From NCBI RefSeq assembly GCF_900230255.1, contig NZ_OCNJ01000001.1:310001-374000 (forward strand): DNA of 64,000 nucleotides. Reading direction: 5' to 3'. Positions 29,824-39,930 of the stretch are shown here, one piece after another. The position numbers and the translations under genes were made by a program. Numbering within the stretch: the stretch's first letter is position 1; every line of letters begins with the position of its first letter. Origin of the DNA: Caenispirillum bisanense (GTDB lineage: Bacteria; Pseudomonadota; Alphaproteobacteria; Rhodospirillales; Rhodospirillaceae). The notes beneath the pieces are model-generated. The model was given only the letters and a program-made list of their open reading frames with translations, made no database searches and was not told the origin of the DNA.

Positions 29824-30760
29824 ACAGGGCCAGGGCGGCGCCGATGACCAGCGGCATGGTGGCGGCGGCGGCCAGGGTCTGGACGGTGATGACGTTGGCC
29901 ATCATGGGCGCATCGCCGCCCATCTGCCGCGCCAGCACGTAGGACGAGGCGGAGCAGGGCAGGGCGGCATAGAGCACCGCAACCCCCGCCGCCGCACCGT
30001 CGAGTCCCGCCGCCAGGGCCAGCAGCCCGGCCGCCAGCGGCACGCCGAACAGCTTGGCGGCGCTGGTGATCCCCACCGCCCGACCGCTGCCGGCAATGGC
30101 CTCGGGCGCGAGGCCGGCGCCCACCGCCAGGAGGCCCACGGGCAGGGCGGCGCTGCCGAGGATGTCGAGGAAGGGGCCGACCACGATCTCGGGCATGCCG
30201 ATGCCGACGCCGTTCAGCGCCATGCCGAGGGCGCAGGCGAGGATGAGCGGATTGGTGACGATGCCGCGCACCGTCTGCAGCAGGCGCTGCCAGCGGCTGG
30301 TGGTGGTCGCCGTGCCGACGCAGCGCACCAGGGTCGCCACCGCCAGCACGTTGACCAGCGGCACGACGCTGGCGATGCACACCGCCGTCAGCGCAACCCC
30401 CGCCTCGCCGTAGAGCGACGCGGCGGCGGCGAGGCCGATGTACGTATTGGGGCGGATGCCGCCCTGGATCATGCTGGTGAATGTCGCCGCCGACACCCCG
30501 AACAGCGGTCGCGCCAGGGTCATGGCGGCGAACACGGCGACGATGGCGCCGGCGTTCACCAGCATGAGCGGGCCCCAGTCCAGTTCCTCCAGCGGCGCCC
30601 GCGCGGTGGAGGCGACCAGCAGGGCGGGGAAGGTGATGTAGTAGGTGGTCTTCTCCGCCGGCGCCCAGAAGGCATCGGGCACGAACCCCCGCCGCTTCAT
30701 GGCGAAGCCGACGACGATGAGCAGGAAGATGGGGACCAGGGCGAGGACGGTGTCGAGCAT
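29813..30760 (-). CDS. AEC family transporter (auxin efflux carrier type)
   Basis: A 315-residue inner-membrane permease with about ten hydrophobic helices in two five-helix halves, starting MLDTVLALVPIFLLIVVGFA. Typical features are IRPNTYIGLAAAASLYGEAG in the first half and KLFGVPLAAGLLALAAGLDG followed by ALPCSASSYVLARQMGGDA in the second, the AEC signature near the final helices. Bacterial AEC members export or import organic acids such as malonate or malate; the substrate here is unknown. It is transcribed alone, convergent with the hemerythrin gene. Confidence 0.88.
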   Translation of the reverse strand: MLDTVLALVPIFLLIVVGFAMKRRGFVPDAFWAPAEKTTYYITFPALLVASTARAPLEELDWGPLMLVNAGAIVAVFAAMTLARPLFGVSAATFTSMIQGGIRPNTYIGLAAAASLYGEAGVALTAVCIASVVPLVNVLAVATLVRCVGTATTTSRWQRLLQTVRGIVTNPLILACALGMALNGVGIGMPEIVVGPFLDILGSAALPVGLLAVGAGLAPEAIAGSGRAVGITSAAKLFGVPLAAGLLALAAGLDGAAAGVAVLYAALPCSASSYVLARQMGGDAPMMANVITVQTLAAAATMPLVIGAALALFSP

Positions 30761-30819
30761 GATGCCCGACCGTTAGCGCGGATGGGGTGTGGCGGCAAGG
30801 GCCGGTGCTGGCGGTGTGC

Positions 30820-31230
30820 TCACGTCCATGGGTTGAGAAGCGGCACCCCCGTCGGGGCAAAGTCGGCCGTGTTCCGCGTGACGAGGGTAAGGCCATGGAC
30901 CATAGCCGTCGCAGCGATGAGGGCATCGCGTTCCGGCCGAGCGTCGGGAACATGCAGGCGTGCGCACTGTAGCGCCACCGCTCCGTCGATGGGCAACACG
31001 CGATCCTCGAACGACGGCACGACTTTGCGATCGAGCCAGTGGCGCAGCAACGCTCCTGCCGGTCCGTCTCGGCGCTCCACCCGCAAGACCCCAACGTGAA
31101 TCTCGAGGAGGGAGATGGCCGAGAGGAACGACACCTCCGGGTCCTGCGATTCCGCCCAGCGCAGCACGCCCGGATTCGCGCGGTCCGGACGCCGCAGGTC
31201 CGAGACGACATTGGTGTCGAGCAGGAACAT
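30820..31230 (-). CDS. vapC: PIN-domain toxin, VapC type
   Basis: Ribonuclease toxin of 136 residues with the four PIN acidic positions: FLLDTNVVSDL, SLLEIHVGVL, ERDALIAATAMVHG and TRNTADFAPTGVPLLNPW. The ATG at 31230 overlaps the antitoxin stop as TGATG, so the two are translationally coupled; a TTG one codon earlier is also possible. VapC enzymes usually cut a specific tRNA or the sarcin-ricin loop; the target is not deducible. The antitoxin gene lies immediately upstream. Confidence 0.92.
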   Translation of the reverse strand: MFLLDTNVVSDLRRPDRANPGVLRWAESQDPEVSFLSAISLLEIHVGVLRVERRDGPAGALLRHWLDRKVVPSFEDRVLPIDGAVALQCARLHVPDARPERDALIAATAMVHGLTLVTRNTADFAPTGVPLLNPWT

Positions 31231-31487
31231 CAATACTCTTCCGGGCGGGACATCGGTCCAGTCAGGCGTGGCGGTTGGAAGTCGAAGTCCGCGTCGGGCT
31301 CGTCTTGGCGCAGTAAATCGACGATGGAGCGCCGCCTTTCACCTTTCAGGCGGCGGAATTCCGCGTGGGTCATCAGCACGTAGGCCGGTTCGCCTCGATC
31401 GGTGATGACCACTGGCCCCTGTTTGGCTGCGCGCTTGGCGCCGGCGAGGTCCTGGTTGAAGTCGCGACTGGAAAAGGTGGCGGGCAT
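31230..31487 (-). CDS. Phd/YefM-type antitoxin
   Basis: An 85-residue antitoxin with the Phd/YefM N-terminal DNA-binding fold (FSSRDFNQDLAGAKRAAKQG, then PVVITDRGEPAYVLMTHAEF) and an acidic, Pro-rich C-terminus (DEPDADFDFQPPRLTGPM) suited to masking the PIN active site. Phd-type antitoxins normally autorepress the operon; the operator should lie in 31488-31560, where I see no clear palindrome. AGGGAGAG precedes the ATG. The pair stands between an AEC carrier and a LysE exporter gene. Confidence 0.9.
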   Translation of the reverse strand: MPATFSSRDFNQDLAGAKRAAKQGPVVITDRGEPAYVLMTHAEFRRLKGERRRSIVDLLRQDEPDADFDFQPPRLTGPMSRPEEY

Positions 31488-31623
31488 CGGCTCTCTCCCT
31501 TAATGGCGCTACGTTACTACATGGCGCGCCGCCGGGGAAGCCGCCAGCCATCCCTCTTGCCTTTCGCCCGCAATGGGCGCTCCATGGGAGCCGATTTGCA
31601 ACCGTCGCCGGGATGCCCCCGCC

Positions 31624-32250
31624 ATGTCGCCCGAAACCTGGATCGCCTTCGCCGTCGCCTCCATCGTCATGCTCCTCATTCCCGGGCCGACGGTGCTGCT
31701 GGTGGTGTCCTATGCGCTCGGGCATGGGCGGCGGGCGGCGCTGGCGTCGGTGGTGGGGGTGGCGATGGGGGACTTCGTCGCCATGACCGCGTCGCTGCTC
31801 GGCCTCGGCGTGCTGCTGGCGACCTCGGCGACGCTGTTCACCGTCATCAAGTGGATCGGCGCCGCCTACCTCGTCTACCTCGGCATCAAGCTGTGGCGGG
31901 CGCCCGTGTCGGCCGGCGAGGTGAAGGCGGACGTGCGCCCCGTCAGCGCCCGGCGCATGACGGCGCACATGTTCCTGGTGACGGTGCTCAACCCCAAGAG
32001 CATCGTCTTCTTCGTCGCCTTCCTGCCGCAGTTCCTGGATGCCTCGCGGCCGCTGCTGCCGCAGTTCGCGGTGATGGAGGCGACCTTCCTGGTGCTCGCC
32101 GCCGCCAACGCCTTCGGCTACGCGATGCTGGCCTCGGGCGCCCGCGGGCTGATCCGCAAACCGGCGGTGCAGCGGGCGGTGAACCGCACCGGCGGCTCCC
32201 TGCTCATCGGCGCCGGGGTGATGACGGCGGCCATGCGCAAGGCGGCGTGA
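31624..32250 (+). CDS. LysE/RhtB family amino-acid exporter
   Basis: A 208-residue inner-membrane protein with six hydrophobic helices. The first helix contains the family signature (FAVASIVMLLIPGPTVLLVV, then SYALGHGRRAAL), and VLNPKSIVFFVAFLPQFLD in the middle is the conserved NPK motif. RhtB/LysE proteins export homoserine, threonine, lysine or related compounds; the substrate cannot be assigned. ATG at 31624 fits the family N-terminus although the ribosome site is weak. Convergent with ruvX. Confidence 0.9.
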   Translation: MSPETWIAFAVASIVMLLIPGPTVLLVVSYALGHGRRAALASVVGVAMGDFVAMTASLLGLGVLLATSATLFTVIKWIGAAYLVYLGIKLWRAPVSAGEVKADVRPVSARRMTAHMFLVTVLNPKSIVFFVAFLPQFLDASRPLLPQFAVMEATFLVLAAANAFGYAMLASGARGLIRKPAVQRAVNRTGGSLLIGAGVMTAAMRKAA

Positions 32251-32266
32251 GGCCACCGCCGGCCGC

Positions 32267-32734
32267 TCAGCCCCGCCCGATCACGTCCAGCACGCCCTGC
32301 AGGATGAAGGCGGCGGCGTGCGAGTCGATCTTCTCGGCGCGTTTCTTGCGGCTCATGTCGAAGTCCTCGATCATCACCCGCTCGACGGCGGCGGTGGACA
32401 GGCGCTCGTCCCAGAAGCACAGCGGCATGTCGCGGATCGCCAGGATGTTGGCGGCGAACTGACGGGTCGATTGCGCCCGCTTGCCTTCCTCGCCGCTCAT
32501 TTCCACCGGCAGGCCGAGGACGAGGCCGCCGACCTCGCGCGCGTCGATCACCTTGAACAACTCCTCGGCGTCCTTGGTGAACTTGGTGCGCTTGATGGTG
32601 CTGAGCGGCGTCGCGCCCATGAGCAGGGCGTCCGAGAGCGCCAGGCCGATGGTCTTGGTGCCGAGATCGATGCCGAGCAGGCGCCGCCCGCGCGGCAGGT
32701 CGGCCTTCAGGTCCACAGGGTTGCGGATCGCCAT
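32267..32734 (-). CDS. ruvX: Putative pre-16S rRNA nuclease / Holliday junction resolvase-like (YqgF)
   Basis: RNase-H-fold nuclease of 155 residues with RRLLGIDLGTKTIGLALSDA (first catalytic Asp), LVLGLPVEMSGEEGKRAQST, CFWDERLSTAAVERVM (Glu) and KIDSHAAAFILQGVLD (last Asp). The family matures the 5' end of 16S rRNA and is widely conserved. In many alphaproteobacteria it lies next to gatC or to pyrB, and here both are near. It is divergent from gatC with about 100 bases between start codons. Confidence 0.94.
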   Translation of the reverse strand: MAIRNPVDLKADLPRGRRLLGIDLGTKTIGLALSDALLMGATPLSTIKRTKFTKDAEELFKVIDAREVGGLVLGLPVEMSGEEGKRAQSTRQFAANILAIRDMPLCFWDERLSTAAVERVMIEDFDMSRKKRAEKIDSHAAAFILQGVLDVIGRG

Positions 32735-32835
32735 GGTGGGTGCTACCTTCCGCGCGTTTCCTCGAAACCGGCGGATTCCGGCGCTTTGCGGGCGCCGGCC
32801 GCCGCTTTTCCGTTCAAGCCGGAGACACTTACCGC

Positions 32836-33119
32836 ATGTCGCTGGACAACACCACCGTCAGGAACATCGCGTTCCTCGCCCGTATCGACGTCCCCGAAGC
32901 CGAGCTGCCCCAGCTCGCCGACCAACTGTCGGCCATCCTGGGCTTCGTCGAGCAACTGGGCGAGGTGGACACCACGGGCGTCGACCCCATGACCAGCGTG
33001 ACCGACATGGCCCTGCGCTGGCGCGATGACGTCGTCACCGACGGCGGCATCCAGCAGAAGGTCCTCGCCAACGCGCCCGACGCGATCGAGGGCTTCTTCA
33101 CCGTTCCCAAGGTGGTGGA

Positions 33120-33123
<4 letters not shown>
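32836..33123 (+). CDS. gatC: Aspartyl/glutamyl-tRNA amidotransferase subunit C
   Basis: Small stabilising subunit of the GatCAB amidotransferase, which converts Glu-tRNA(Gln) and/or Asp-tRNA(Asn) to the amide forms. The 95 residues include [40 protein letters not shown], and the end FTVPKVVE, all family features. GGAGA lies nine bases before the ATG at 32836. The stop codon overlaps the gatA start (ATGA), so C and A are translationally coupled. Confidence 0.96.
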
Positions 33124-34607
<1,484 letters not shown>

Positions 34608-34612
34608 GGGAC

Positions 34613-36067
34613 ATGAGCTACGTCATTCAGGGCGAGACGGGCGACTGGGAAGTCGTGATCGGTCTGGAGGTGCACGCCCAGGTCATCTCCAACGCCAAGC
34701 TGTTCTCGGGCGCGGCGACGGCCTTCGGCGCCGAAGCCAACACCCAGGTCAGCTTCATCGACGCCGGCTTCCCCGGCATGCTGCCGGTCATCAACGCCAT
34801 GGCGGTGGAGCAGGCGGTGCGCACGGGTCTCGGCCTCAAGGCCCGGATCAACAAGCGCAGCGTGTTCGCGCGCAAGAACTACTTCTACGCCGACCTGCCG
34901 CAGGGCTACCAGATCAGCCAGTACGAACTGCCCATCGTCGGCCTCGGCACGCTGATCCTCGACATGCCCGACGGCTCCACCCGCGAGGTGGGCATCGAGC
35001 GCCTGCATCTGGAGCAGGACGCCGGCAAGTCCATGCACGACCAGCACCCGAGCAAAACCTTCGTGGACCTGAACCGCTCCGGCGTCGCGCTGATGGAGAT
35101 CGTCTCCAAGCCCGACATGCGGACCCCGGAAGAGGCCGGCGCCTACCTGCGCAAGCTGCGCGCCATCCTGCGCTACCTCGGCACCTGCGACGGCAACATG
35201 GAAGAAGGCTCCATGCGCTGCGACGTGAACGTCAGTGTGCGCCGTCCGGGCGAGGGCTTCCGCACCCGCTGCGAGATCAAGAACGTCAACTCGGTGCGCT
35301 TCGTCATGCAGGCCATCGAGTACGAGGCCAAGCGCCACGTCGAGGTCTACGAGAATGGCGGCAAGATCGAGCAGGAAACCCGCCTGTTCGATCCCGGCAA
35401 GGGCGAGACGCGCAGCTTGCGCAACAAGGAAAACGCGCACGACTACCGCTATTTCCCCGACCCCGACCTGCTGCCGCTGGAGTTCGACGACGCCTTCGTC
35501 GAAAAGATCCGCGCCAGCCTGCCGGAACTGCCCGACGAGAAGAAGCAGCGCTTCATCGCCGACTACGGCCTGTCGCCCTATGACGCGACGGTGCTGGTGT
35601 TCGAGAAGGAAAGCGCCGACTACTTCGAGAAGGTCGCCAAGGGCCGCGACGGCAAGACGGCCGCCAACTGGGTGACCACCAACCTGTTCGGCGCGCTGAA
35701 CAAGCTCGGCAAGGGCGTCACCGAGAGCCCGGTGTCGGCGGAACAACTGGGCGCGCTCATCGACCTCATCAACGACGGCACCCTGTCGGGCCGCCTCGCC
35801 AAGGACGTGTTCGAGATCATGATCGAAACGGGCGACGACCCGGCGAAGATCGTGGAAGAGCGCGGCATGAAGCAGGTGACCGACACCGGCGCCATCGAGA
35901 AGGCCATCGACGAGGTCATGGCCGCCAACATGGACAAGGTGGAAGACATCCGCGCCGGCAAGGACAAGCTGCTGGGCTGGTTCACCGGCCAGGTGATGAA
36001 GGCCACCCAGGGCAAGGCCAACCCGCAGGCGGTGAACGATCTGCTGAAGAAGAAGATCCTGGGCTGA
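34613..36067 (+). CDS. gatB: Aspartyl/glutamyl-tRNA amidotransferase subunit B
   Basis: Kinase-like subunit that phosphorylates the mischarged glutamate or aspartate and binds the tRNA. The 484 residues have [75 protein letters not shown] and the tail YqeY-like domain ending LLKKKILG. I use the ATG at 34613, with GGAGG ten bases upstream; a GTG at 34604 would overlap the gatA stop. Last gene of gatCAB, closed by the hairpin at 36102. Confidence 0.97.
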   Translation: MSYVIQGETGDWEVVIGLEVHAQVISNAKLFSGAATAFGAEANTQVSFIDAGFPGMLPVINAMAVEQAVRTGLGLKARINKRSVFARKNYFYADLPQGYQISQYELPIVGLGTLILDMPDGSTREVGIERLHLEQDAGKSMHDQHPSKTFVDLNRSGVALMEIVSKPDMRTPEEAGAYLRKLRAILRYLGTCDGNMEEGSMRCDVNVSVRRPGEGFRTRCEIKNVNSVRFVMQAIEYEAKRHVEVYENGGKIEQETRLFDPGKGETRSLRNKENAHDYRYFPDPDLLPLEFDDAFVEKIRASLPELPDEKKQRFIADYGLSPYDATVLVFEKESADYFEKVAKGRDGKTAANWVTTNLFGALNKLGKGVTESPVSAEQLGALIDLINDGTLSGRLAKDVFEIMIETGDDPAKIVEERGMKQVTDTGAIEKAIDEVMAANMDKVEDIRAGKDKLLGWFTGQVMKATQGKANPQAVNDLLKKKILG

Positions 36068-36101
36068 CGCCGGCGTCGGTTCGGGTTCCGGAAGAGAGAA
36101 G

Positions 36102-36130
36102 GGCGGTCGCCGAAAGGGGGCCGCCTTATT
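36102..36130 (+). terminator. Intrinsic terminator of gatCAB
   Basis: GGCGG at 36102-36106 pairs with CCGCC at 36121-36125 in a stem with one internal mismatch and a GAAA loop, followed by TTATT, about 35 bases past the gatB stop. Confidence 0.65.
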
Positions 36131-36197
36131 CTATGCTCGACGCTCAACGCACCCTGAGGTGGTGACAGGGGAGGGTGCCTGCAGTAATTTCTTCGGC

Positions 36198-36453
36198 GGC
36201 AGGAAGCAGGAGCCTCGACGCAGGCCCGAGGCCGGCCGGGACGATGGGTGCCCCGGCCGACGGCAGATCGCCTCTGCCTGCTTTCGGAGGATGACGAGAT
36301 GCGTATACCGCGCATCCGCGTCCTTCTGGAGTTCCGAAAAAATCCGGACCTGGGGCTGCGAATCCTCATCCGGATAGACTTCGGGCTCCAGGAGAAAGGG
36401 GCGGGCCGGCGGAAGCCGGCTCGTCCCACTCCGAACCAAGTTTAGGCGCGGTC
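36198..36453. repeat. Direct repeat copy 1 (~256 bases)
   Basis: Runs from GGCAGGAAGCAGGAGCC to AGTTTAGGCGCGGTC and is about 95% identical to copy 2, 369-370 bases downstream. It contains self-complementary segments, for example GGCCGGG and CCCCGGCC around a 10-base loop near 36233, and GCCGGC-GGAA-GCCGGC near 36408. Weaker similarity extends ~45 bases upstream (AGGTGGTGAC...), so the true unit may be ~300 bases. Origin unknown: an intergenic repeat family, a structured RNA or a mobile-element remnant. Confidence 0.85.
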
Positions 36454-36566
36454 ACCCCATTCCGCAAGTCGAAGCACGGAGGCTGTCGCGGAGCGTTAGC
36501 GGCTGGATCGGTACCATCTGCAGGTGGTGACGGCCGAATGTGCTTGAGATAATCTGATTGCCGGCA

Positions 36567-36823
36567 GGCAGGAAGCAGGAGCCTCGACGCAGGCCCGAGG
36601 CCGGCCGGGACGATGGGCGCCCCGGCCGACGGCAGAACGCCTCTGCCTGCTTTCGGAGGATGACGAGATGCGTATTCCGCGCATCCGCGTCCTTCTGGAG
36701 TTCCGAAAAGATCCGGACGCGGGCCTGCGAATCCTCGTCCGGATCGACTTCGGGCTCTAGGAGAAGAGGGGCGGGCCGGCGGAAGCCGGTTCGTCCCACT
36801 CCGAAGCAAGTTTAGGCGCGGTC
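36567..36823. repeat. Direct repeat copy 2 (~257 bases)
   Basis: Second copy of the element at 36198, differing at about a dozen scattered positions and one single-base insertion (AAAGGGG versus AAGAGGGG). The substitutions do not favour third codon positions in any frame shared by both copies, which argues against a coding repeat. The same hairpin-forming segments are kept. The copies are in direct orientation with ~113 bases between them. Confidence 0.85.
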
Positions 36824-36869
36824 GGGACCATGCGCAAGATTGCACATGACGCCGCTCCCACGGGCCCGC

Positions 36870-37103
36870 TCACGCAGGTGGCGGGGTGACGACCGCCGGG
36901 GCGGTGCCCTGTTGCTGCTCCTGGGACGTCGGTTCCGGCTCGCCCGAAAGCGCCCAGATCATCAGGGCGATCAGCGCGATCAGGCCCAGCGTCAGGGCGC
37001 CCATCAGCACCATCGCGACCGGGCGCCCCTTCCGGCCCTGGCGCGCTTCCTCGGGCGTTTCGCGAACCTGCTCGCGGCCGTCGGGGGTGGGTCGCTTTTC
37101 CAT
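36870..37103 (-). CDS. Small single-span membrane protein
   Basis: A 77-residue protein with a charged N-terminus (KRPTPDGREQVRETPEEARQ), one transmembrane helix (VAMVLMGALTLGLIALIALM) and a short polar, Pro/Gln-rich C-terminus. I do not recognise a family. AAAGGA lies eight bases before the ATG. It is divergent from the HEPN gene and ends near repeat copy 2. Confidence 0.7.
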   Translation of the reverse strand: MEKRPTPDGREQVRETPEEARQGRKGRPVAMVLMGALTLGLIALIALMIWALSGEPEPTSQEQQQGTAPAVVTPPPA

Positions 37104-37244
37104 GACGGGTCCTTTGCCGTTCCGCTTTCGCTACCAACTCCCGCCGGGGCGCGGGCGTTGCAGGCGGCGGACCACCCTTTCATCCGTCACACGTTTGGAG
37201 TATACGGCCGCCTTTCCGTATCGCTTCGACCCCGGAGGATCCCC

Positions 37245-37631
37245 ATGCGCGACATCGACGCGCTGCTCAGCCTCGCCCGCCGCGACCTCGACGACGCCCG
37301 CGCCAATGCGCCGGAGCGCCCCTGGCTCGCCGCCTACAGCCTGGAGCACGCGGCGCGCAAGATGACCATGGCCGTCCTCGCCAAGGCCGGCGCGCCGCAT
37401 CGCTTCGGCACCTCCATCCGCGAGATGGCGATCCGCCTGCCGGAGGATCATCCGTGGCGGCGCGACCTGCTGGCCCTCGATCCGCTCAGTGGTGCCCGCG
37501 ACGCCTACCTCTACCCCACCAAGGCCGGCGAGGTGCCGGACCACCCGACGGCCGGGCAGGTGCAGGCCGACGCCCAGCGTCTGGCGGCGCTGCTCGACCG
37601 GGCAACGGAGTGGTGCGCCGGCGAGGGCTGA
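37245..37631 (+). CDS. HEPN-domain protein without a nucleotidyltransferase partner
   Basis: A 128-residue all-helical protein. LSLARRDLDDARANAPERPW followed by LAAYSLEHAARKMTMAVLAK matches the first two HEPN helices, in which the (S/H)xEHAxxK-like segment precedes a helix bearing the conserved lysine. I do not see a clear RxxxxH RNase motif; the nearest Arg-rich candidates lack the His. HEPN proteins usually pair with an MNT antitoxin, but none is adjacent (a different nucleotidyltransferase is encoded at 46214). CGGAGG precedes the ATG. Confidence 0.65.
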   Translation: MRDIDALLSLARRDLDDARANAPERPWLAAYSLEHAARKMTMAVLAKAGAPHRFGTSIREMAIRLPEDHPWRRDLLALDPLSGARDAYLYPTKAGEVPDHPTAGQVQADAQRLAALLDRATEWCAGEG

Positions 37632-37735
37632 GGCGGGCGGGTTCGTCGACGGCGGTGGCCGCCCTCGCGCATGGGCACTGGCGCGGCGCCGGCGCCGGCG
37701 GCAGGCTGACGGCCAGTCCCAACCGGAGACACGCC

Positions 37736-38491
37736 ATGACCAGCCAAGCCTGGAGCCCCGATACCTATCAGACCAACGCCGGCTTCGTGCCCGTGCTCGG
37801 CGCCCCGGTGGTGGACCTGCTGGCCCCGCGGCCGGGCGAGGCGATCCTCGACCTCGGCTGCGGTGACGGCGCGTTGACGGCGAAGCTCGCCGCCTCGGGC
37901 GCCCGGGTGGTGGGCGTCGACGGGTCGCCCGACATGGTGGCGGCGGCACAGGCGCAGGGGCTGGACGCGCGGGTCATGGACGGCCACACCCTCGACCTGC
38001 CGGAGCGCTTCGACGCCGTGTTCTCCAACGCCGCCCTGCACTGGATGAAGCGCGATCCCGCCGCCGTGGCGGCCGGAGTCGCGCGGCACCTGAAGCCCGG
38101 CGGCCGCTTCGTCGGCGAGTTCGGCGGCTTCGGCAACGTCGCCGCCTGCACGACGGCCCTGCTCGCTGCGCTGGCGGCGCATGGCATCGACGGCGCGGCG
38201 CGGCACCCGTGGTACTTCCCGACGGCGGAGGATTATGCGGCGGTGCTCGAAGCGGCGGGTTTCCGTGTGGAGGTGATCCAGCTCATCCCCCGGCCGACGC
38301 CGCTGCCGCAGGGCATGGCCGGCTGGTTCGCCGCCTTCGCCGGGCCGTTCGTGCAGGACCTGCCGGCGGATCAGCGCGCGACGGTGCTGCGCCAGGCGGA
38401 GGATCTGCTCCGCCTGTCCTTGTGCGACTCGGCCGGCCGATGGAGCGCCGACTACGTGCGCCTGCGCTTCGCCGCCCGCCTGGGGGCCTGA
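37736..38491 (+). CDS. SAM-dependent class I methyltransferase
   Basis: A 251-residue methyltransferase with the SAM-binding motif ILDLGCGDGALTAKLAASGA, acidic loop VVGVDGSPDMVAAAQAQG, FDAVFSNAALHWMKRDPA and the post-motif LKPGGRFVGEFGGFGNV. The arrangement resembles the trans-aconitate methyltransferase/ UbiE-like small-molecule group; the C-terminal ~90 residues, with PWYFPTAEDYAAVLEAAGFR, support a Tam-like enzyme. Substrate unassigned. CCGGAGA lies eight bases from the ATG. Confidence 0.9.
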   Translation: MTSQAWSPDTYQTNAGFVPVLGAPVVDLLAPRPGEAILDLGCGDGALTAKLAASGARVVGVDGSPDMVAAAQAQGLDARVMDGHTLDLPERFDAVFSNAALHWMKRDPAAVAAGVARHLKPGGRFVGEFGGFGNVAACTTALLAALAAHGIDGAARHPWYFPTAEDYAAVLEAAGFRVEVIQLIPRPTPLPQGMAGWFAAFAGPFVQDLPADQRATVLRQAEDLLRLSLCDSAGRWSADYVRLRFAARLGA

Positions 38492-38494
38492 GCC

Positions 38495-38683
38495 TCAGCC
38501 GCGGAGGGCGGAGGCGGCGGCCGACTGCACGGTGATGCGGTCGAGGCCGCGGCTGGCGGCCATGGCGGTGGCGAACTCCTCCGCCGCCGCCTGCTGCGGG
38601 AACCGGCCCAGATCCCGGCCGCCGATGACGGCGTACCAGAAGCCGTCGTGGCGCGAGATCACGTAACACGTGCTCCGGCTCAT
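38495..38683 (-). CDS. Small DUF2188-like protein
   Basis: A 62-residue protein beginning MSRSTCYVISRHDGFWYAVI, with GGRDLGRFPQQAAAEEFATA and a short helical end. The pattern of a strand-rich W-containing start and an alternating Ala/Glu helix resembles DUF2188-type small proteins, but the match is by eye only. GGAGGA lies seven bases from the ATG, and codon usage fits the genome. It is convergent with the methyltransferase gene, three bases past its stop. Confidence 0.65.
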   Translation of the reverse strand: MSRSTCYVISRHDGFWYAVIGGRDLGRFPQQAAAEEFATAMAASRGLDRITVQSAAASALRG

Positions 38684-38790
38684 GGCAGTTCCTCCACTGC
38701 GGCCTGTCGACAGGCTATTAAGCGCGCCGGGGTTGATGGCGTGCAACGGAACGAACGCATGGCGGGGCGGGGGCGTTGGGCTCCCTTGTC

Positions 38791-39816
38791 CTATCCTGAC
38801 GTATAGGCGCCCGCGCCGGTGACGTCGCGCCATGACCATCCCTCGGTCTGCACCAGGCTCCGAAGGCGGCGGCGGCGATCGTCCTCGGCGGCGACGGCGC
38901 GGTTCCAGTCGGCCTCGGGGCAGGGGGTGAGGCCGAAGGCGCGCAGCAGGTCGCGGTCCGGCGGCGGCGGCGGGGCGCAACCGGTCAACCGGTCCGATCC
39001 GCCGAGCGTGCCCAGCAGACTCGTCGCGGCATCGCGGACGGACTGCATGTCGCCGCCGTGGGGGCGGACGTCGGCGGGGGCGGCGTGGCGCAGCACCAGC
39101 AACGCTTCGTCCAGGGCGGCCAGCCGCACCGTCAGGGTCTGGTCCGGATCGAGCGGGTGGAAGTTGGACAGCACCGGGTAGACCTGGTGCTACTGGGCCT
39201 GTTGCGTCAGGCGGCCGACCAATGCCTGCAGGTGGGGCTCGAGGCCCTTGAAGTCCCGGCCGTTCCACGCCCGGTGCAGGATGTCCCGCGGCGACCGGCC
39301 GAGCGCGGCGAGGTGCGCCGCCAGGGCCCGCCGCTGCGCCGCCGCCGACACCACCGGCACGATGTAGCTGATGATGAGGGTGACCGCCGTCAGGCCGCTG
39401 GCGACGACCAGCACGCTCAGCATCTGCCACGTGCCGCCGTGCGGCTTGTAGTCGCCGAGGCCGAGGGTGAACAGCGTGTAGCCGACGAAGTAGGTGCGTT
39501 CCACCAGAGTGGCCGGCCGCCCCGTCTGCGCCACCACCACCGACCACGGATCAGCGGAGAACACCAGCAGCCAGCCGCCCCACAGCAGCAGGATCCACAC
39601 CAGGGCGATGCCGAGCAGGGTGACCATGCCGGTGTAGGCCAGGACGCCGCGCCGCCCGGTCGCCCGCGCCAGCCGCCACAACAGCGGCGGCAGGCGCCTG
39701 GTGAAGGGGCCGGTGCCGCCGACGGTCAGGGTGGTGACCAACAGATCGACGAAGGCCAGCGCCAGTACGACGGCGCCGAGGCCGCCGAACAGGAGAGTGC
39801 GGATGATCTCGGTCAT
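38791..39816 (-). pseudogene. Potassium-channel-like gene interrupted by an in-frame TAG
   Basis: The first 208 codons (39816 to 39193) encode a two-pore-helix ion channel: membrane helices LLFGGLGAVVLALAFVDLLV and VTLLGIALVWILLLWGGWLL, the filter TYFVGYTLFTLGLGDYKPHG, and SVLVVASGLTAVTLIISYIV. After LTQQAQ comes TAG at 39190-39192. The same frame then continues HQVYPVLSNFHPLDPDQTLT and RLAALDEALLVLRH, which is the usual soluble region of this family, to a stop at 38791. A single CAG-to-TAG change explains this. A truncated but functional channel, or a sequencing error, is also possible. Confidence 0.8.
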
Positions 39817-39874
39817 GGTGCCGGAGCAACGGAGGCGGCGGCATCCCCGTTCCGCCGCAGTCTAGGCTTGAAAC

Positions 39875-39889
39875 TGCGAATGATTCGCA
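39875..39889. promoter_or_regulatory. Fur-like 7-1-7 palindrome
   Basis: TGCGAATGATTCGCA is a perfect inverted repeat (seven bases, one centre base, seven bases) with the AAT-N-ATT core of Fur boxes. It lies between the divergent channel gene and the PadR-like gene, 42 bases before the latter's ATG. Fur, Mur or Irr binding is possible; the outer bases differ from the classical TGATAAT. Confidence 0.45.
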
Positions 39890-39930
39890 ATACGATCCCC
39901 TTATCCTCACGGACGCAAGGGATGATGATC

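Larger units (their letters stand above)
36068..36869. other. Gene-free region after gatB carrying a duplicated sequence
   Basis: About 800 bases with no convincing gene. It holds the gatB terminator (36102-36130) and two copies of a ~256-base direct repeat (separate entries). Open frames of 60-160 codons cross it on both strands, but they arise from the repeat, have no ribosome sites, and diverge in frame between copies, so I do not call them. Confidence 0.7.

Noticed and set aside
36131-36845. Open frames of 60-160 codons on both strands across the duplicated element
   Set aside because: They exist because the repeat is GC-rich; no ribosome sites, frames differ between copies, and substitutions show no codon bias.
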